Origin: DASXHY01 sp036272195
Lineage (GTDB): Bacteria; Verrucomicrobiota; Verrucomicrobiia; Limisphaerales; DASXHY01
NCBI GenBank assembly: GCA_036272195.1
Contig: DATAZE010000057.1
Span: 87,341 to 151,340 of the forward strand
Direction: 5' to 3'
DNA: 64,000 nt
The notes beneath the pieces are model-generated. The model saw only the letters and a list, made by a program, of their open reading frames with translations, was not told the DNA's origin and ran no database searches. Below are positions 10,840 through 19,356 of the stretch, piece by piece. Position 1 is the first letter of the stretch, and each line of letters opens with the position of its first letter. The position numbers and the translations under genes were made by a program.

Positions 10840-13814
10840 TTGCACACGTCCCAACCAGATGATCTTGAAAAAGCCGTAGGCGCCTGGGGCAAAAAGATTT
10901 TCTCCCTGATGGAATCGGCAGGCGCACCGTCACTCTTCACCAAAAAGGGATTGCAGGGCGCGATGATGGATTGGGCCATGCGCGATGAGCATTTCAAAAC
11001 GCAACTCTTCCGTTTTGTCGATGTGCTGCCGTCGCTGACTTCTTCGAGTGAAATCTCGCGTCATTTTCGGGAATATCTCGAAGGCGAAGAGGCCGGTCTA
11101 TCCTCCGCGCTCCGCACGGCGTTAAAAGCCGCAACCGGCGCAGCGTGGCTGTTCGGACCGGGTGTGAGTTCTCAAGTCACCGCCATGGCACGCCAATTCA
11201 TGCTCGGCGATGAGGCGAAGGAAATTATAAGCACTCTGCGCCAATTGCAGGAGGCAGGTTTTGGATTCACCGTGGATGTGCTGGGAGAAGCAACCGTGAG
11301 CGAAGCGGAAGCCGACCGATACGCCGCGCGCTATCTCGAATTGCTCTCGGTGCTCGCTCGCGAAACTGCCAATTGGAAGCCGTGCAACTGCAATCTATCC
11401 GCGCGTGGACCCGTTCCGCAGTTAAACCTTTCGGTAAAAATTTCCACGCTCTATTCGCAGATTCATCCTGCCGACCCGGAAACTGCCATCGAAGCCATTT
11501 CCACGCGCCTCCGCCCCATCCTTCGCAAAGCCGGCGAACTGGGCGCCTTCATCAACTTCGACATGGAAAGTTTCGCCCTCAAGGACTTCACGTCGCGCCT
11601 GTTCAAAACACTCTTTGGCGAAACTGAATTTGCATCCGCTCCGGCCTGCGGGCTGGCGCTGCAGGCCTACTTGAAGAATTCAGAGGAAGATCTGAACGAT
11701 CTCATCGCGTGGGCGCGTTCTCACAAGCGTCGCGTCACGGTGAGGCTCGTAAAAGGAGCTTACTGGGATTACGAAACGATCGCGGCGCAGCAAAGGGCTG
11801 GCCCATTCCGGTCTTTGGCGAGAAAGCCGAAACAGACGCGAATTTTGAAAAACTCTCTTTGCAACTGCTCCAAAACCGCGACGTGTTGGATGCGGCTTTC
11901 GGAACTCATAACGTCCGCAGCATCGCGTATGTGCTGGCGCAAGCCGACCGGCTCGGCATCGACCATCGCGATTTCGAATTTCAAATGCTTCACGGGATGG
12001 CCGAACCGGTCAAATCCGCGCTGCTTCAATTGAACTTGCGCTTGCGCGAATACTGCCCGGTCGGCGAACTGCTGCCAGGCATGGCGTACCTCGTACGGCG
12101 GCTGCTCGAAAACACTTCCAACGAAGGGTTTCTTGCCAATGCCTTCGTCAAAGGCGAAAGCCGCGATGCCCTGCTCCGCAACCCGCAGGAAATCCTGGCG
12201 GGAAGCCGCGGAAATTCTCTTTCCCGCGTGGAACCGGAACGAAAGTTTCGAAACGAGCCCCCCATCGACCTCACCATCACCGCCAAGCGGGAAAAATTCC
12301 GCGACGCGCTTCGTGAACTGAGGAAGAACCTTGGCCGAAAACATCCGCTCGTCATCAACCACAAGCGCGTTTCGACTCCTGAGTGGCTCCCCTCGCTGAA
12401 TCCGGCGAACCAGAACGAAATCATTGGTTACGCTGCCCAGGCGACTATTGCCGAAGCGGAAGCCAGTCTCGCCGCCGCGCGAAAGGCGCAACCCGATTGG
12501 GCGCGCACTCCGGCGAACGAGCGAGCCGCAATTCTTGAGAAGCTTGCGTCGTTGCTGTGCCGCGACAAAGTCAGCTTGTGCGCGTTGGAAACTTTGGAGG
12601 CGGGCAAGAATTGGGCGGAAGCCGATGCCGACGTGGCTGAAGCGATCGATTTCTGCAATTTCTACGCCGCTGAAATGCGGCTGCTGGGCGCGCCGCAACT
12701 CACGCAACGCGTGCCGGGAGAATCGAATGTTCAACATTGGTGGCCGCGCGGCGTCGGTATTGTCATCGCTCCCTGGAATTTTCCCCTCGCGATCCTGACG
12801 GGCATGAGCGCAGCCGCTGTTGTCGCCGGCAACGCCGTTATTCTAAAACCTTCCGACCAGACCCCGGTCATTGCCTCGCGCCTGATGGACTTGCTCATGG
12901 AAGCCGGTTTGCCGCCCGGCGTGGCCAATTTGGTGACGGGTCCGGGCGGCACGGTCGGCGCGCATCTGGTGGCGCACCCAAAAGTGGATTTCATTGCGTT
13001 CACCGGCTCAAAAGAAGTCGGATTGAAAATCTGGGAAACCTCCGGCCGCACACTTCCGGGACAAGCCGGCTTGAAAAGGGTTGTTTGCGAAATGGGTGGC
13101 AAGAATTGCCTCATTGTCGACGGCGACGCGGATTTGGACGAAGCCGTCGCCGGCTGCATCGCGTCGGCTTTCGGCTATCAAGGTCAAAAGTGCAGCGCCC
13201 TCTCACGTCTCATTGTGCTTGCGGATAATTATGACAAGTTCATGGAGCGCTTCATCACCGCGGCGGCATCCCTGCGCGTGGGCTCCGCTGAAACACCCGG
13301 GACATTGCTCGGGCCAGTCATCAGCCGTGACGCCCAAAAACGGATTTTGAAAATGATCGAAGTGGGGCGCACCGAAGCAAAACTCGTCTGGCAAGGGAAA
13401 GTTCCCGACGACCCAAATGCGTGTTATGTGCCACCGACCATTTTTGCCGATGTGCCGCCCGCGAGCCGGCTTTTCCGCGAAGAAATTTTTGGTCCGGTTC
13501 TTTCAGTGACGAAAGCGAAGGATTTCGACGAAGCCTTGTCCCTGGCGAACGACAGCGAGTTTGCGCTCACCGGAGGCTGTTACTCGCGCAGCCCGGTGAA
13601 CATCGCAAAAGCGAAAGCAAACCTCGTCTGCGGCAACTTATACATCAACCGCACCATTACCGGCGCGATTGTCGAGCGACAACCGTTCGGCGGATTTGGA
13701 ATGTCGGGAGGCGGAACCAAAGCCGGCGGCCGCGAGTACCTGCAAAATTTCCTTGTTCCCCGGGTGGTGACGGAGAATTGCCTGCGGCGCGGCTTTGCGG
13801 CAGCGGAAGAATAA
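10840..13814 (+). pseudogene. putA: proline dehydrogenase/P5C dehydrogenase, frameshifted
   Basis: The gene encodes a two-domain PutA (about 990 residues) that would oxidise proline to glutamate. The PRODH half (TTG start at 10840, preceded by AGGAG) runs in one frame to about 11797, with KISTLYSQIHPADPE and VRLVKGAYWDYE. Homology then continues in another frame as GWPIPVFGEKAE, on through the aldehyde dehydrogenase half (APWNFPLAILTG, catalytic Glu in CEMGGKN, catalytic Cys in GQKCSALSR) to 13814. One missing G in the GGG run at 11795-11797 explains the shift. No DNA-binding domain is present. Without the shift the upstream frame runs out of homology and stops at 12033. It may be a true pseudogene, a phase-variable tract, or a sequence error. 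Confidence 0.88.
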
Positions 13815-13875
13815 AATCGAAATTCAAAAGGGGGCTGGGCGAAGTTGGGGAGCATATCAAAATTTGTGCAGTATC

Positions 13876-13965
13876 TCAGCCACAGAGTGGCGGTAGAAGG
13901 TAGCCCACGGCGCGAGCCGTGGGATGGAAGGATTAAGGGCAATAAGCCGCGGAGCGGCGAAAGAA
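13876..13965 (+). repeat. dispersed 90-bp GC-rich repeat, copy 1
   Basis: This stretch closely matches 30637-30726: both start TCAGCCAC(A/G)GAGTGGCGGTAGA, contain a TAGCCC...hairpin...GGG segment, and end AGCCGCGGAGCGGCGAAAGA. It occupies most of the gap between putA and the ThuA gene (13815-14192). Further palindromic fragments of the same style follow at about 14020-14085. Confidence 0.8.
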
Positions 13966-14192
13966 CGCGCCACGGCATTTTTCTTCCCCCCTCTGAGGCT
14001 CTGCGATTTTCACGCTCGGTTCCTATAGCTCGCGCCGTGAGCTATCCTCTGACGTTGCTCCGCGGCTATTCCCGCGATTTTTTGCGGTAAGCAAATTTTG
14101 TATATGCGCCCGCGAAGTTGTCCCTCCAAAATTTTCAGTTCCGTCTGCGAATGGCTTCTGTTATATCTCGCCACACAATCAAAAACACCTTC

Positions 14193-15050
14193 ATGAAAAC
14201 TCTCGTTGCGTTTCTTATTACCGCGCTGTCGGTGGCGTCTCTCCACGCCGCCCCAAAAAAACTTCTCGTCGTTACGACTACGACCGGCTTCCGGCACAGT
14301 TCGATCCCCACGCTGGAAAAAGTCCTGACGCAGCTGGGCGGCAGCAGCGGCGAATTCACGGTGGATTTTGTTCAGCAACCATCCGGCCAGCCGTCCCTCA
14401 AAAAAAATGCGACCGATGAAGAGAAATCCTCTTTTCAGGCCGCGCAAGCCGAGTGGACGAAAAGCCTGAAGACCGCGTTGCAAAAACTTTCACCGGAATC
14501 CCTGAAAAAATACGACGGTGTGGTATTCGCGAGTACGACCGGCGATTTGCCGATTCCAGATCCCCAGGGTTTCCTCGACTGGATAAAGGACGGCCACGCT
14601 TTTATCGGCATTCACGCCGCCAGCGACACGTTTCATGGTTGGCCCGCCTATATCGAAATGCTCGGCGGCGAATTCGCGCACCATGGCCGCCAGGTGGGTG
14701 TGGAATGCCTGAACCAGGATCCGGCCAACCCCAGCACCGCCGGGCTCGGCAAAACCTGGGAAATCAAGCAGGAGGAAATTTACCAATTCAAAAATCACGA
14801 TCCGTCCAAAGTGCATGACCTGCTCATCCTCGACAAACACCCCGAAAGCGGCGAGGCCGGTCATTTTGCCGTTTCCTGGTGCAAATCGTACGGCACAGGA
14901 CGCGTTTTCTATACCTCGTTGGGCCATCGCGAAGACCTCATCGACACCGACCCAAATTTGAAGGGCCGAATCAATTCAGTGGAAATCAGCAAGGCCTACC
15001 AAGCCCATGTGCTTGGAGGAATTGAATGGGCCTTGGGATTGAAAAAATAA
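14193..15050 (+). CDS. ThuA domain-containing secreted protein
   Basis: This 285-residue protein has a cleavable signal peptide (MKTLVAFLITALSVASLHAA) and a ThuA-like trehalose-utilisation fold, a class I glutamine-amidotransferase-like domain. Recognisable segments are VVTTTTGFRHSSIP, FIGIHAASDTFHGWP, GGEFAHH and GRVFYTSLGHRED. The exact activity of ThuA proteins is unresolved, though they are linked to carbohydrate metabolism. The ATG at 14193 begins the signal peptide, and the upstream open frame is rejected. It precedes a Gfo/Idh oxidoreductase, a pairing common in Verrucomicrobia and Planctomycetes. Confidence 0.88.
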   Translation: MKTLVAFLITALSVASLHAAPKKLLVVTTTTGFRHSSIPTLEKVLTQLGGSSGEFTVDFVQQPSGQPSLKKNATDEEKSSFQAAQAEWTKSLKTALQKLSPESLKKYDGVVFASTTGDLPIPDPQGFLDWIKDGHAFIGIHAASDTFHGWPAYIEMLGGEFAHHGRQVGVECLNQDPANPSTAGLGKTWEIKQEEIYQFKNHDPSKVHDLLILDKHPESGEAGHFAVSWCKSYGTGRVFYTSLGHREDLIDTDPNLKGRINSVEISKAYQAHVLGGIEWALGLKK

Positions 15051-15150
15051 CGGCCTCCCCTATAAAGGGGATAGCCACCGCCGGGCGATTTAATAATCTG
15101 GCACAGAGATATTTGTGAACCGAAGCACGTTGGAATCAACCTGAGTTTTT

Positions 15151-16479
15151 ATGAATAAGCATTTAAGTTCCCTCCCACGACGAAAATTTCTTAAGACAGT
15201 TGCGCTGGCAAGCGCCGCGCCGCTGATTCTCCGCTCCGGCGTGTGGGCCGCGGACAACGCTCCCTCGAACCAAATCACCCTGGGTTTCATCGGCGTGGGC
15301 ACGCAAGGCCGCGGACTGCTCGACGGCTTCCTCAATCGCAAAGACACACGCGTGCTGGCCGTATGCGACGTGGATACCACCCGGCGCGAACACTCGAAAG
15401 AAACCATCGAGAACCATTACAAGGATGCAACCGCCGCCGGCACCTATAAAGGCTGCACCGCCTATACCGATTTTCGCGAACTGCTCGCACGCAAGGATAT
15501 CGACGCCGTGGTTATCGCAACGCCTGACCATTGGCACGCGTTGATTTCCATCGCTGCTGCCAAGGCGGGCAAGGATATTTACTGCGAGAAACCGATGGCG
15601 CATACCATTCTTGAAGGTCGGGCGATGGTGAACGCAGTTCATTCCAACCAACGGATCCTCCAGGTGGGAAGCATGCAGCGCTCGTCCCACGAATTCCGCG
15701 TCGCGTGCGAATTGGTTCGCAACGGCTGCATCGGAACCGTCAAAAAGGCTGAAGTAGCCGTGGGGCCGCCGCCGAAGCCTTGCGATTTGCCGGGACAACC
15801 GGATGAACCCGGATTGGATTGGAGCTTTTGGCTCGGGCCCGCACCGATGCGTCCCTACAATTCGGAACTCAGCCCGCGTGGCGTCCATAAACATTTCCCC
15901 AACTGGCGCAACTACAGCGAATACGCCGCCGGCATGGTCGGCGACTGGGGCGCTCATCATTTTGACATTGTCCAATGGGCGTTTGGGTTCGATGAAACGG
16001 GCCCGACAGAAATTCTTCCTTCGCCCAACCCCGAGACTGGTCATGGCGTCCGTATCCGCTACGAAAATGGGCTCGAAGTCACTCACATCGATGGCAACGG
16101 CATCACCTTCTACGGCGACAAAGGCAAACTCTATGTCAATCGCGGCAAATTCAACCTGTGGCTTGGCGACCAGGTCAAAGCGGACGAAGCTGACAACTGC
16201 GAAATCGTAGAAAAAGAGCTGTTGCCGGCGAATGCCGTTCGCCTTTACAAAAGCTCCAACCATCTGTCCAACTGGCTGGACTGCATTCGCACGCGCAAGG
16301 ACCCGATCTGCACCGTCGAAACCGGGCAGCGCACGGCCACCATCTGCAATTTGGTCAACCTCTCGTATTTTCACGGCCTGCCTTTGAAATGGGATCCCAA
16401 GACGGAACATTTCACCGGCGAAAACGGCAAAGCAGAATGGCTCGGCCGCGAATACCGCCAGCCTTGGAGCCTCACCTGA
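15151..16479 (+). CDS. Tat-exported Gfo/Idh/MocA family oxidoreductase
   Basis: This 442-residue NAD(P)-dependent sugar or inositol oxidoreductase has a twin-arginine signal (LPRRKFLKTVALASAAPLI) at residues 8-27. The Rossmann motif GFIGVGTQGRG follows, and the family signature is VIATPDHWHALISIAAAKAGKDIYCEKPM, split around residue 130-160. The C-terminal substrate domain contains GDWGAHHFDIVQWAF. Export suggests a periplasmic role in processing unusual sugars. It probably forms a unit with the upstream ThuA gene, and a terminator hairpin follows. Confidence 0.9.
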   Translation: MNKHLSSLPRRKFLKTVALASAAPLILRSGVWAADNAPSNQITLGFIGVGTQGRGLLDGFLNRKDTRVLAVCDVDTTRREHSKETIENHYKDATAAGTYKGCTAYTDFRELLARKDIDAVVIATPDHWHALISIAAAKAGKDIYCEKPMAHTILEGRAMVNAVHSNQRILQVGSMQRSSHEFRVACELVRNGCIGTVKKAEVAVGPPPKPCDLPGQPDEPGLDWSFWLGPAPMRPYNSELSPRGVHKHFPNWRNYSEYAAGMVGDWGAHHFDIVQWAFGFDETGPTEILPSPNPETGHGVRIRYENGLEVTHIDGNGITFYGDKGKLYVNRGKFNLWLGDQVKADEADNCEIVEKELLPANAVRLYKSSNHLSNWLDCIRTRKDPICTVETGQRTATICNLVNLSYFHGLPLKWDPKTEHFTGENGKAEWLGREYRQPWSLT

Positions 16480-16514
16480 TCCATCAGACAGTCTCTAAAA
16501 GAGATTTTCGAATG

Positions 16515-16540
16515 AGCGGCGTCGGCACCTCGACGCCGCT
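16515..16540 (+). terminator. intrinsic terminator after Gfo/Idh gene
   Basis: A 10-bp perfect stem (AGCGGCGTCG / CGACGCCGCT) with a 6-nt loop is followed by TTCGATTTTA. It separates the Gfo/Idh gene from purH. Confidence 0.65.
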
Positions 16541-16594
16541 TTCGATTTTACCCATTGACTCGCGCTCCCGCTCTTCGGATTGTAAACGCCGTCT

Positions 16595-18148
16595 ATGGAA
16601 AAAATTCGGCGCGCATTACTTTCCGTCTCTGATAAATCCGGCCTCGTACCGTTTGCCCAGGCCCTTGCCGCGGCGGGAGTGGAACTCATTTCAACCGGCG
16701 GCACAGCTCGATCCCTGCGGGACGCCGGGCTGACCGTGAAAGACATCAGCGAGCACACCGGTTTTCCCGAAATGCTCGATGGACGCGTCAAGACGCTTCA
16801 TCCGAAAGTTCACGGCGGACTGCTTTACATCCGCGGGAACGAGGCGCACGAGGCCGCCGCGCGCGCGCACGGCATTGAGCCAATCGACCTGGTCGTGGTG
16901 AATCTTTATCCGTTCGAAGAGACCGTCGCCCGGCCGAACGCGACCCTGCATGACGCCATCGAGAACATCGATATCGGCGGCCCTTCCATGCTCCGCAGCG
17001 CGGCCAAGAATCACGACAGCGTGACAGTCATCGTCGACCCGGCGGATTATGCGGAAGCGCAAAAACAAATTGCGGAAAGCGGCCAAACCACATTGGCGCT
17101 GCGCCGCAAACTCGCAGCGAAGGTTTTTGCCCGCACATCCGCCTACGACGGCGCCATCGCGGCACACCTCAACAAGGAATTTTCAGAAAATGCGGAGAGC
17201 GCGACTTGGAACCGGCTGCAAATAAATGCCGAAGTTGCGCAAACGCTGCGTTACGGAGAAAACCCGCATCAAAAAGCAGTCCTTTACGGCCAGTTTCAGA
17301 AATATTTCTCGCAATTGCACGGCAAGGAGCTGTCCTACAATAATATTTTGGACCTCACAGCGGCGGCGAACCTGATTGCTGAATTTGAAAATGACTCCCC
17401 CACCCTCGCCATCCTGAAGCACACCAATCCCTGCGGCGTGGGCCAGGGCACCAGCTTGCGCGAAGCCTGGAACAAAGCGTTTGCGACCGACAAGCAGGCG
17501 CCATTTGGCGGCATCATCGCCACCAACAAAATCCTGGACGCGGAATGCGCCGCAGCCATTTCCGAAATTTTTAGCGAAGTCATCGTGGCCCCGGATTTCT
17601 CGGCGGAAGCGCTTCAACTGCTCCAGAAAAAGAAAAATTTGCGCCTGCTGAAAACCCTCAAGCCTCTCGCCGAAGCCTCGCGGTTCGACGTGCGCAGCGT
17701 CGGGGCGGACTCATTCTTGATGCAGGAACGCGATTTGAAGGCAACTTCAGTGGCGGATTTGAAAATTGTTACCCGTCGGCAGCCGACCGCGGATGAGTTG
17801 CACGCGATGCTTTTCGGATGGCGGGTGGCCAAGCACGTAAAATCCAACGCCATCGTTTACGCGGGGTCGGATCGCACCCTCGGCGTCGGCGCGGGGCAAA
17901 TGAGCCGGGTGGATGCGAGCCGGATCGCGGTCTGGAAAGCGAGTGAGGCGAAGCTCTCGCTCAAAGGCAGCGTCGTCTGCAGCGACGCTTTCTTTCCCTT
18001 CCCGGACGGGCTGATTGCGGCGGCGGAAGCCGGCGCCACCGCGGCCATTCAACCGGGCGGCTCGGTTCGCGACGCAGAAGTGATCGCCGCAGCGGACGAG
18101 CGGAATGTAGCCATGGCCTTCACGAGCGTGCGGCATTTCCGGCACTAG
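16595..18148 (+). CDS. purH: bifunctional AICAR transformylase/IMP cyclohydrolase
   Basis: PurH (517 residues) carries out the last two steps of IMP synthesis. The N-terminal IMP cyclohydrolase domain shows ALLSVSDKSGLVPFA and ELISTGGTARSL. The AICAR transformylase domain has RYGENPHQKA, ILKHTNPCGVG and the C-terminal DAFFPFPDG. A TTGACT box at 16555-16560 lies about 18 bp before a weak -10, so the leader would be very short. The stop codon TAG forms the first bases of a dispersed 180-bp repeat. It uses the formyl-folate pool that FolC and FolD maintain. Confidence 0.96.
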   Translation: MEKIRRALLSVSDKSGLVPFAQALAAAGVELISTGGTARSLRDAGLTVKDISEHTGFPEMLDGRVKTLHPKVHGGLLYIRGNEAHEAAARAHGIEPIDLVVVNLYPFEETVARPNATLHDAIENIDIGGPSMLRSAAKNHDSVTVIVDPADYAEAQKQIAESGQTTLALRRKLAAKVFARTSAYDGAIAAHLNKEFSENAESATWNRLQINAEVAQTLRYGENPHQKAVLYGQFQKYFSQLHGKELSYNNILDLTAAANLIAEFENDSPTLAILKHTNPCGVGQGTSLREAWNKAFATDKQAPFGGIIATNKILDAECAAAISEIFSEVIVAPDFSAEALQLLQKKKNLRLLKTLKPLAEASRFDVRSVGADSFLMQERDLKATSVADLKIVTRRQPTADELHAMLFGWRVAKHVKSNAIVYAGSDRTLGVGAGQMSRVDASRIAVWKASEAKLSLKGSVVCSDAFFPFPDGLIAAAEAGATAAIQPGGSVRDAEVIAAADERNVAMAFTSVRHFRH

Positions 18149-18326
18149 AGCATTGACAGAAAAGATGTAGTGGTGCGCAGCGAGGATTTTTGGGTTTTGG
18201 CGAGGCTTCGGCGAAGGAGCAGGTTTTAAAAAAACCCTGTGACTGAGCCGAAACGAAGCCAAAAACCAAAAAGACCGCTATTCATGCGCCTCAGCGCATC
18301 CGCTACATATTTGATGGAAATGCTCT
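18147..18326 (+). repeat. 180-bp MITE-like repeat, copy A (after purH)
   Basis: The element begins AGAGCATT, overlapping the last two bases of the purH stop codon TAG, and ends AATGCTCT followed by A, giving TA-flanked inverted ends. The outer parts are also partly complementary (GATGTAG near the left end, CTACAT near the right). The core GAGGATTTTTGG(G/A)TTTTGGCGAGG and CCCTGTGACTGA(G/C)CC is shared with the copy at 59163-59329. It fills the gap to the convergent FHA gene. Confidence 0.88.
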
Positions 18327-18337
18327 AATCGGGCGAA

Positions 18338-18733
18338 TCAATCTTCCTGGAGCAGCCAATAAACAAGCGCGATCTGCGCCAGGCAGACGAGCGTAATCAA
18401 AGTCCACACAAACGCCTCGCGCACCGCCTGCCCGCGCTGGGGTGCCTTGCTGAGCCAGAATTGCAGTTTGATCGAGCCCATCTCAATCGTGTCCCCATTC
18501 CGCAACACCACACGCTGGCCTGGCTGGCCGTTGATGGTGGCAACGGCGCTGGCTTGAGTTTCCACAACAAAACCTTCAGTCGGGGCGAGACTGATTTTGA
18601 GGTGATCATCCCAAACACCGGGTTCCTCAAGCTGAAGATCCGAATTGGCCGAGCGCCCCACCCGTACAGGAAAACGGCGGGCATCCCATGAGGAGCCCGC
18701 CTTTTTTCCGGAAAGAATCTCAAGTTGAACCAT
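18338..18733 (-). CDS. FHA-domain protein with C-terminal membrane anchor
   Basis: This 131-residue protein has an FHA fold (RVGRSANSDLQLEEPGV, WDDHLKIS, NGQPGQRVVLRNGDTIEMG) and one transmembrane helix at about residues 107-127 near its C-terminus. FHA domains bind phosphothreonine peptides. It starts 2 bp after the stop of the Wza-like gene and closes the exopolysaccharide cassette, so it is likely co-expressed with the BY-kinase. Its partner is unknown. A GTG at 18736 is an alternative start. Confidence 0.88.
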   Translation of the reverse strand: MVQLEILSGKKAGSSWDARRFPVRVGRSANSDLQLEEPGVWDDHLKISLAPTEGFVVETQASAVATINGQPGQRVVLRNGDTIEMGSIKLQFWLSKAPQRGQAVREAFVWTLITLVCLAQIALVYWLLQED

Positions 18734-18735
18734 CA

Positions 18736-19338
18736 CTAAAACAGCCGGCGCGGGACAAAGATTTTGTCGCCCGCAAAAACCGGAACATCATAGCGCGGAT
18801 CTTGGATGGCCCTTAAGACGTTGATCGTTTCAGTGTGTCCGCCGCGAGTCAGCCGCACTTTACTTTTCCGCGCAAAATCAGTGAAACCGCCGGAAACGGA
18901 TATGGCTTTAACAATCGTCATATCGCCGGGATAGTCTTTTGCCCCACGCTGGAGAACTTCTCCATCCACGTAAAAAGAGGAGCCCTCGCCATGAACGGTC
19001 ACGTTTAAATCCGTGTAATACTTCGGAACGTACCGGTCGTGGATCTCCTTTTGCAGTTCACCCGCCGTTTTTCCGACGGCCGCAACGGACCCAATAAGCG
19101 GAAGTGTTATCGTTCCATCTTCGTGGATTCTTTCCTGGTGCGCCGGCATGACCTCTGAACCGGAGCCGATCGATACAAACGTCACCGTGACCATATCCCC
19201 AACATGAAACGTATTCCCACCGGAAGGCGGAAGATCCGGAAATTTAGTCCCTGTCTGGCAGCCAGTCAGCAATCCAACGGAAATAATACCCAGGACGACA
19301 AACCAGCAGCTCGCCGTCTTCCTTAATTGATCGATCAT
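18736..19338 (-). CDS. polysaccharide export lipoprotein (Wza/GfcE type)
   Basis: This 200-residue protein has a lipobox (LLTGCQTG) at the end of its signal peptide. A polysaccharide-export (Poly_export) domain follows, with GDMVTVTF and DGTITLPLIGSVAAVGKT, and then a SLBB-like segment (VDGEVLQRGAKDYPGDMTIVKAISVSGGF). It would form part of the outer-membrane exit channel for exopolysaccharide. It is encoded directly downstream of the Wzc-like kinase. Confidence 0.9.
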   Translation of the reverse strand: MIDQLRKTASCWFVVLGIISVGLLTGCQTGTKFPDLPPSGGNTFHVGDMVTVTFVSIGSGSEVMPAHQERIHEDGTITLPLIGSVAAVGKTAGELQKEIHDRYVPKYYTDLNVTVHGEGSSFYVDGEVLQRGAKDYPGDMTIVKAISVSGGFTDFARKSKVRLTRGGHTETINVLRAIQDPRYDVPVFAGDKIFVPRRLF

Positions 19339-19356
19339 GAGTTGATTGAAAATAAA

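Noticed and set aside
15163..16410. 415-codon minus-strand open frame opposite the Gfo/Idh gene
   Set aside because: Antisense shadow of a gene with a clear Tat signal and Rossmann fold.
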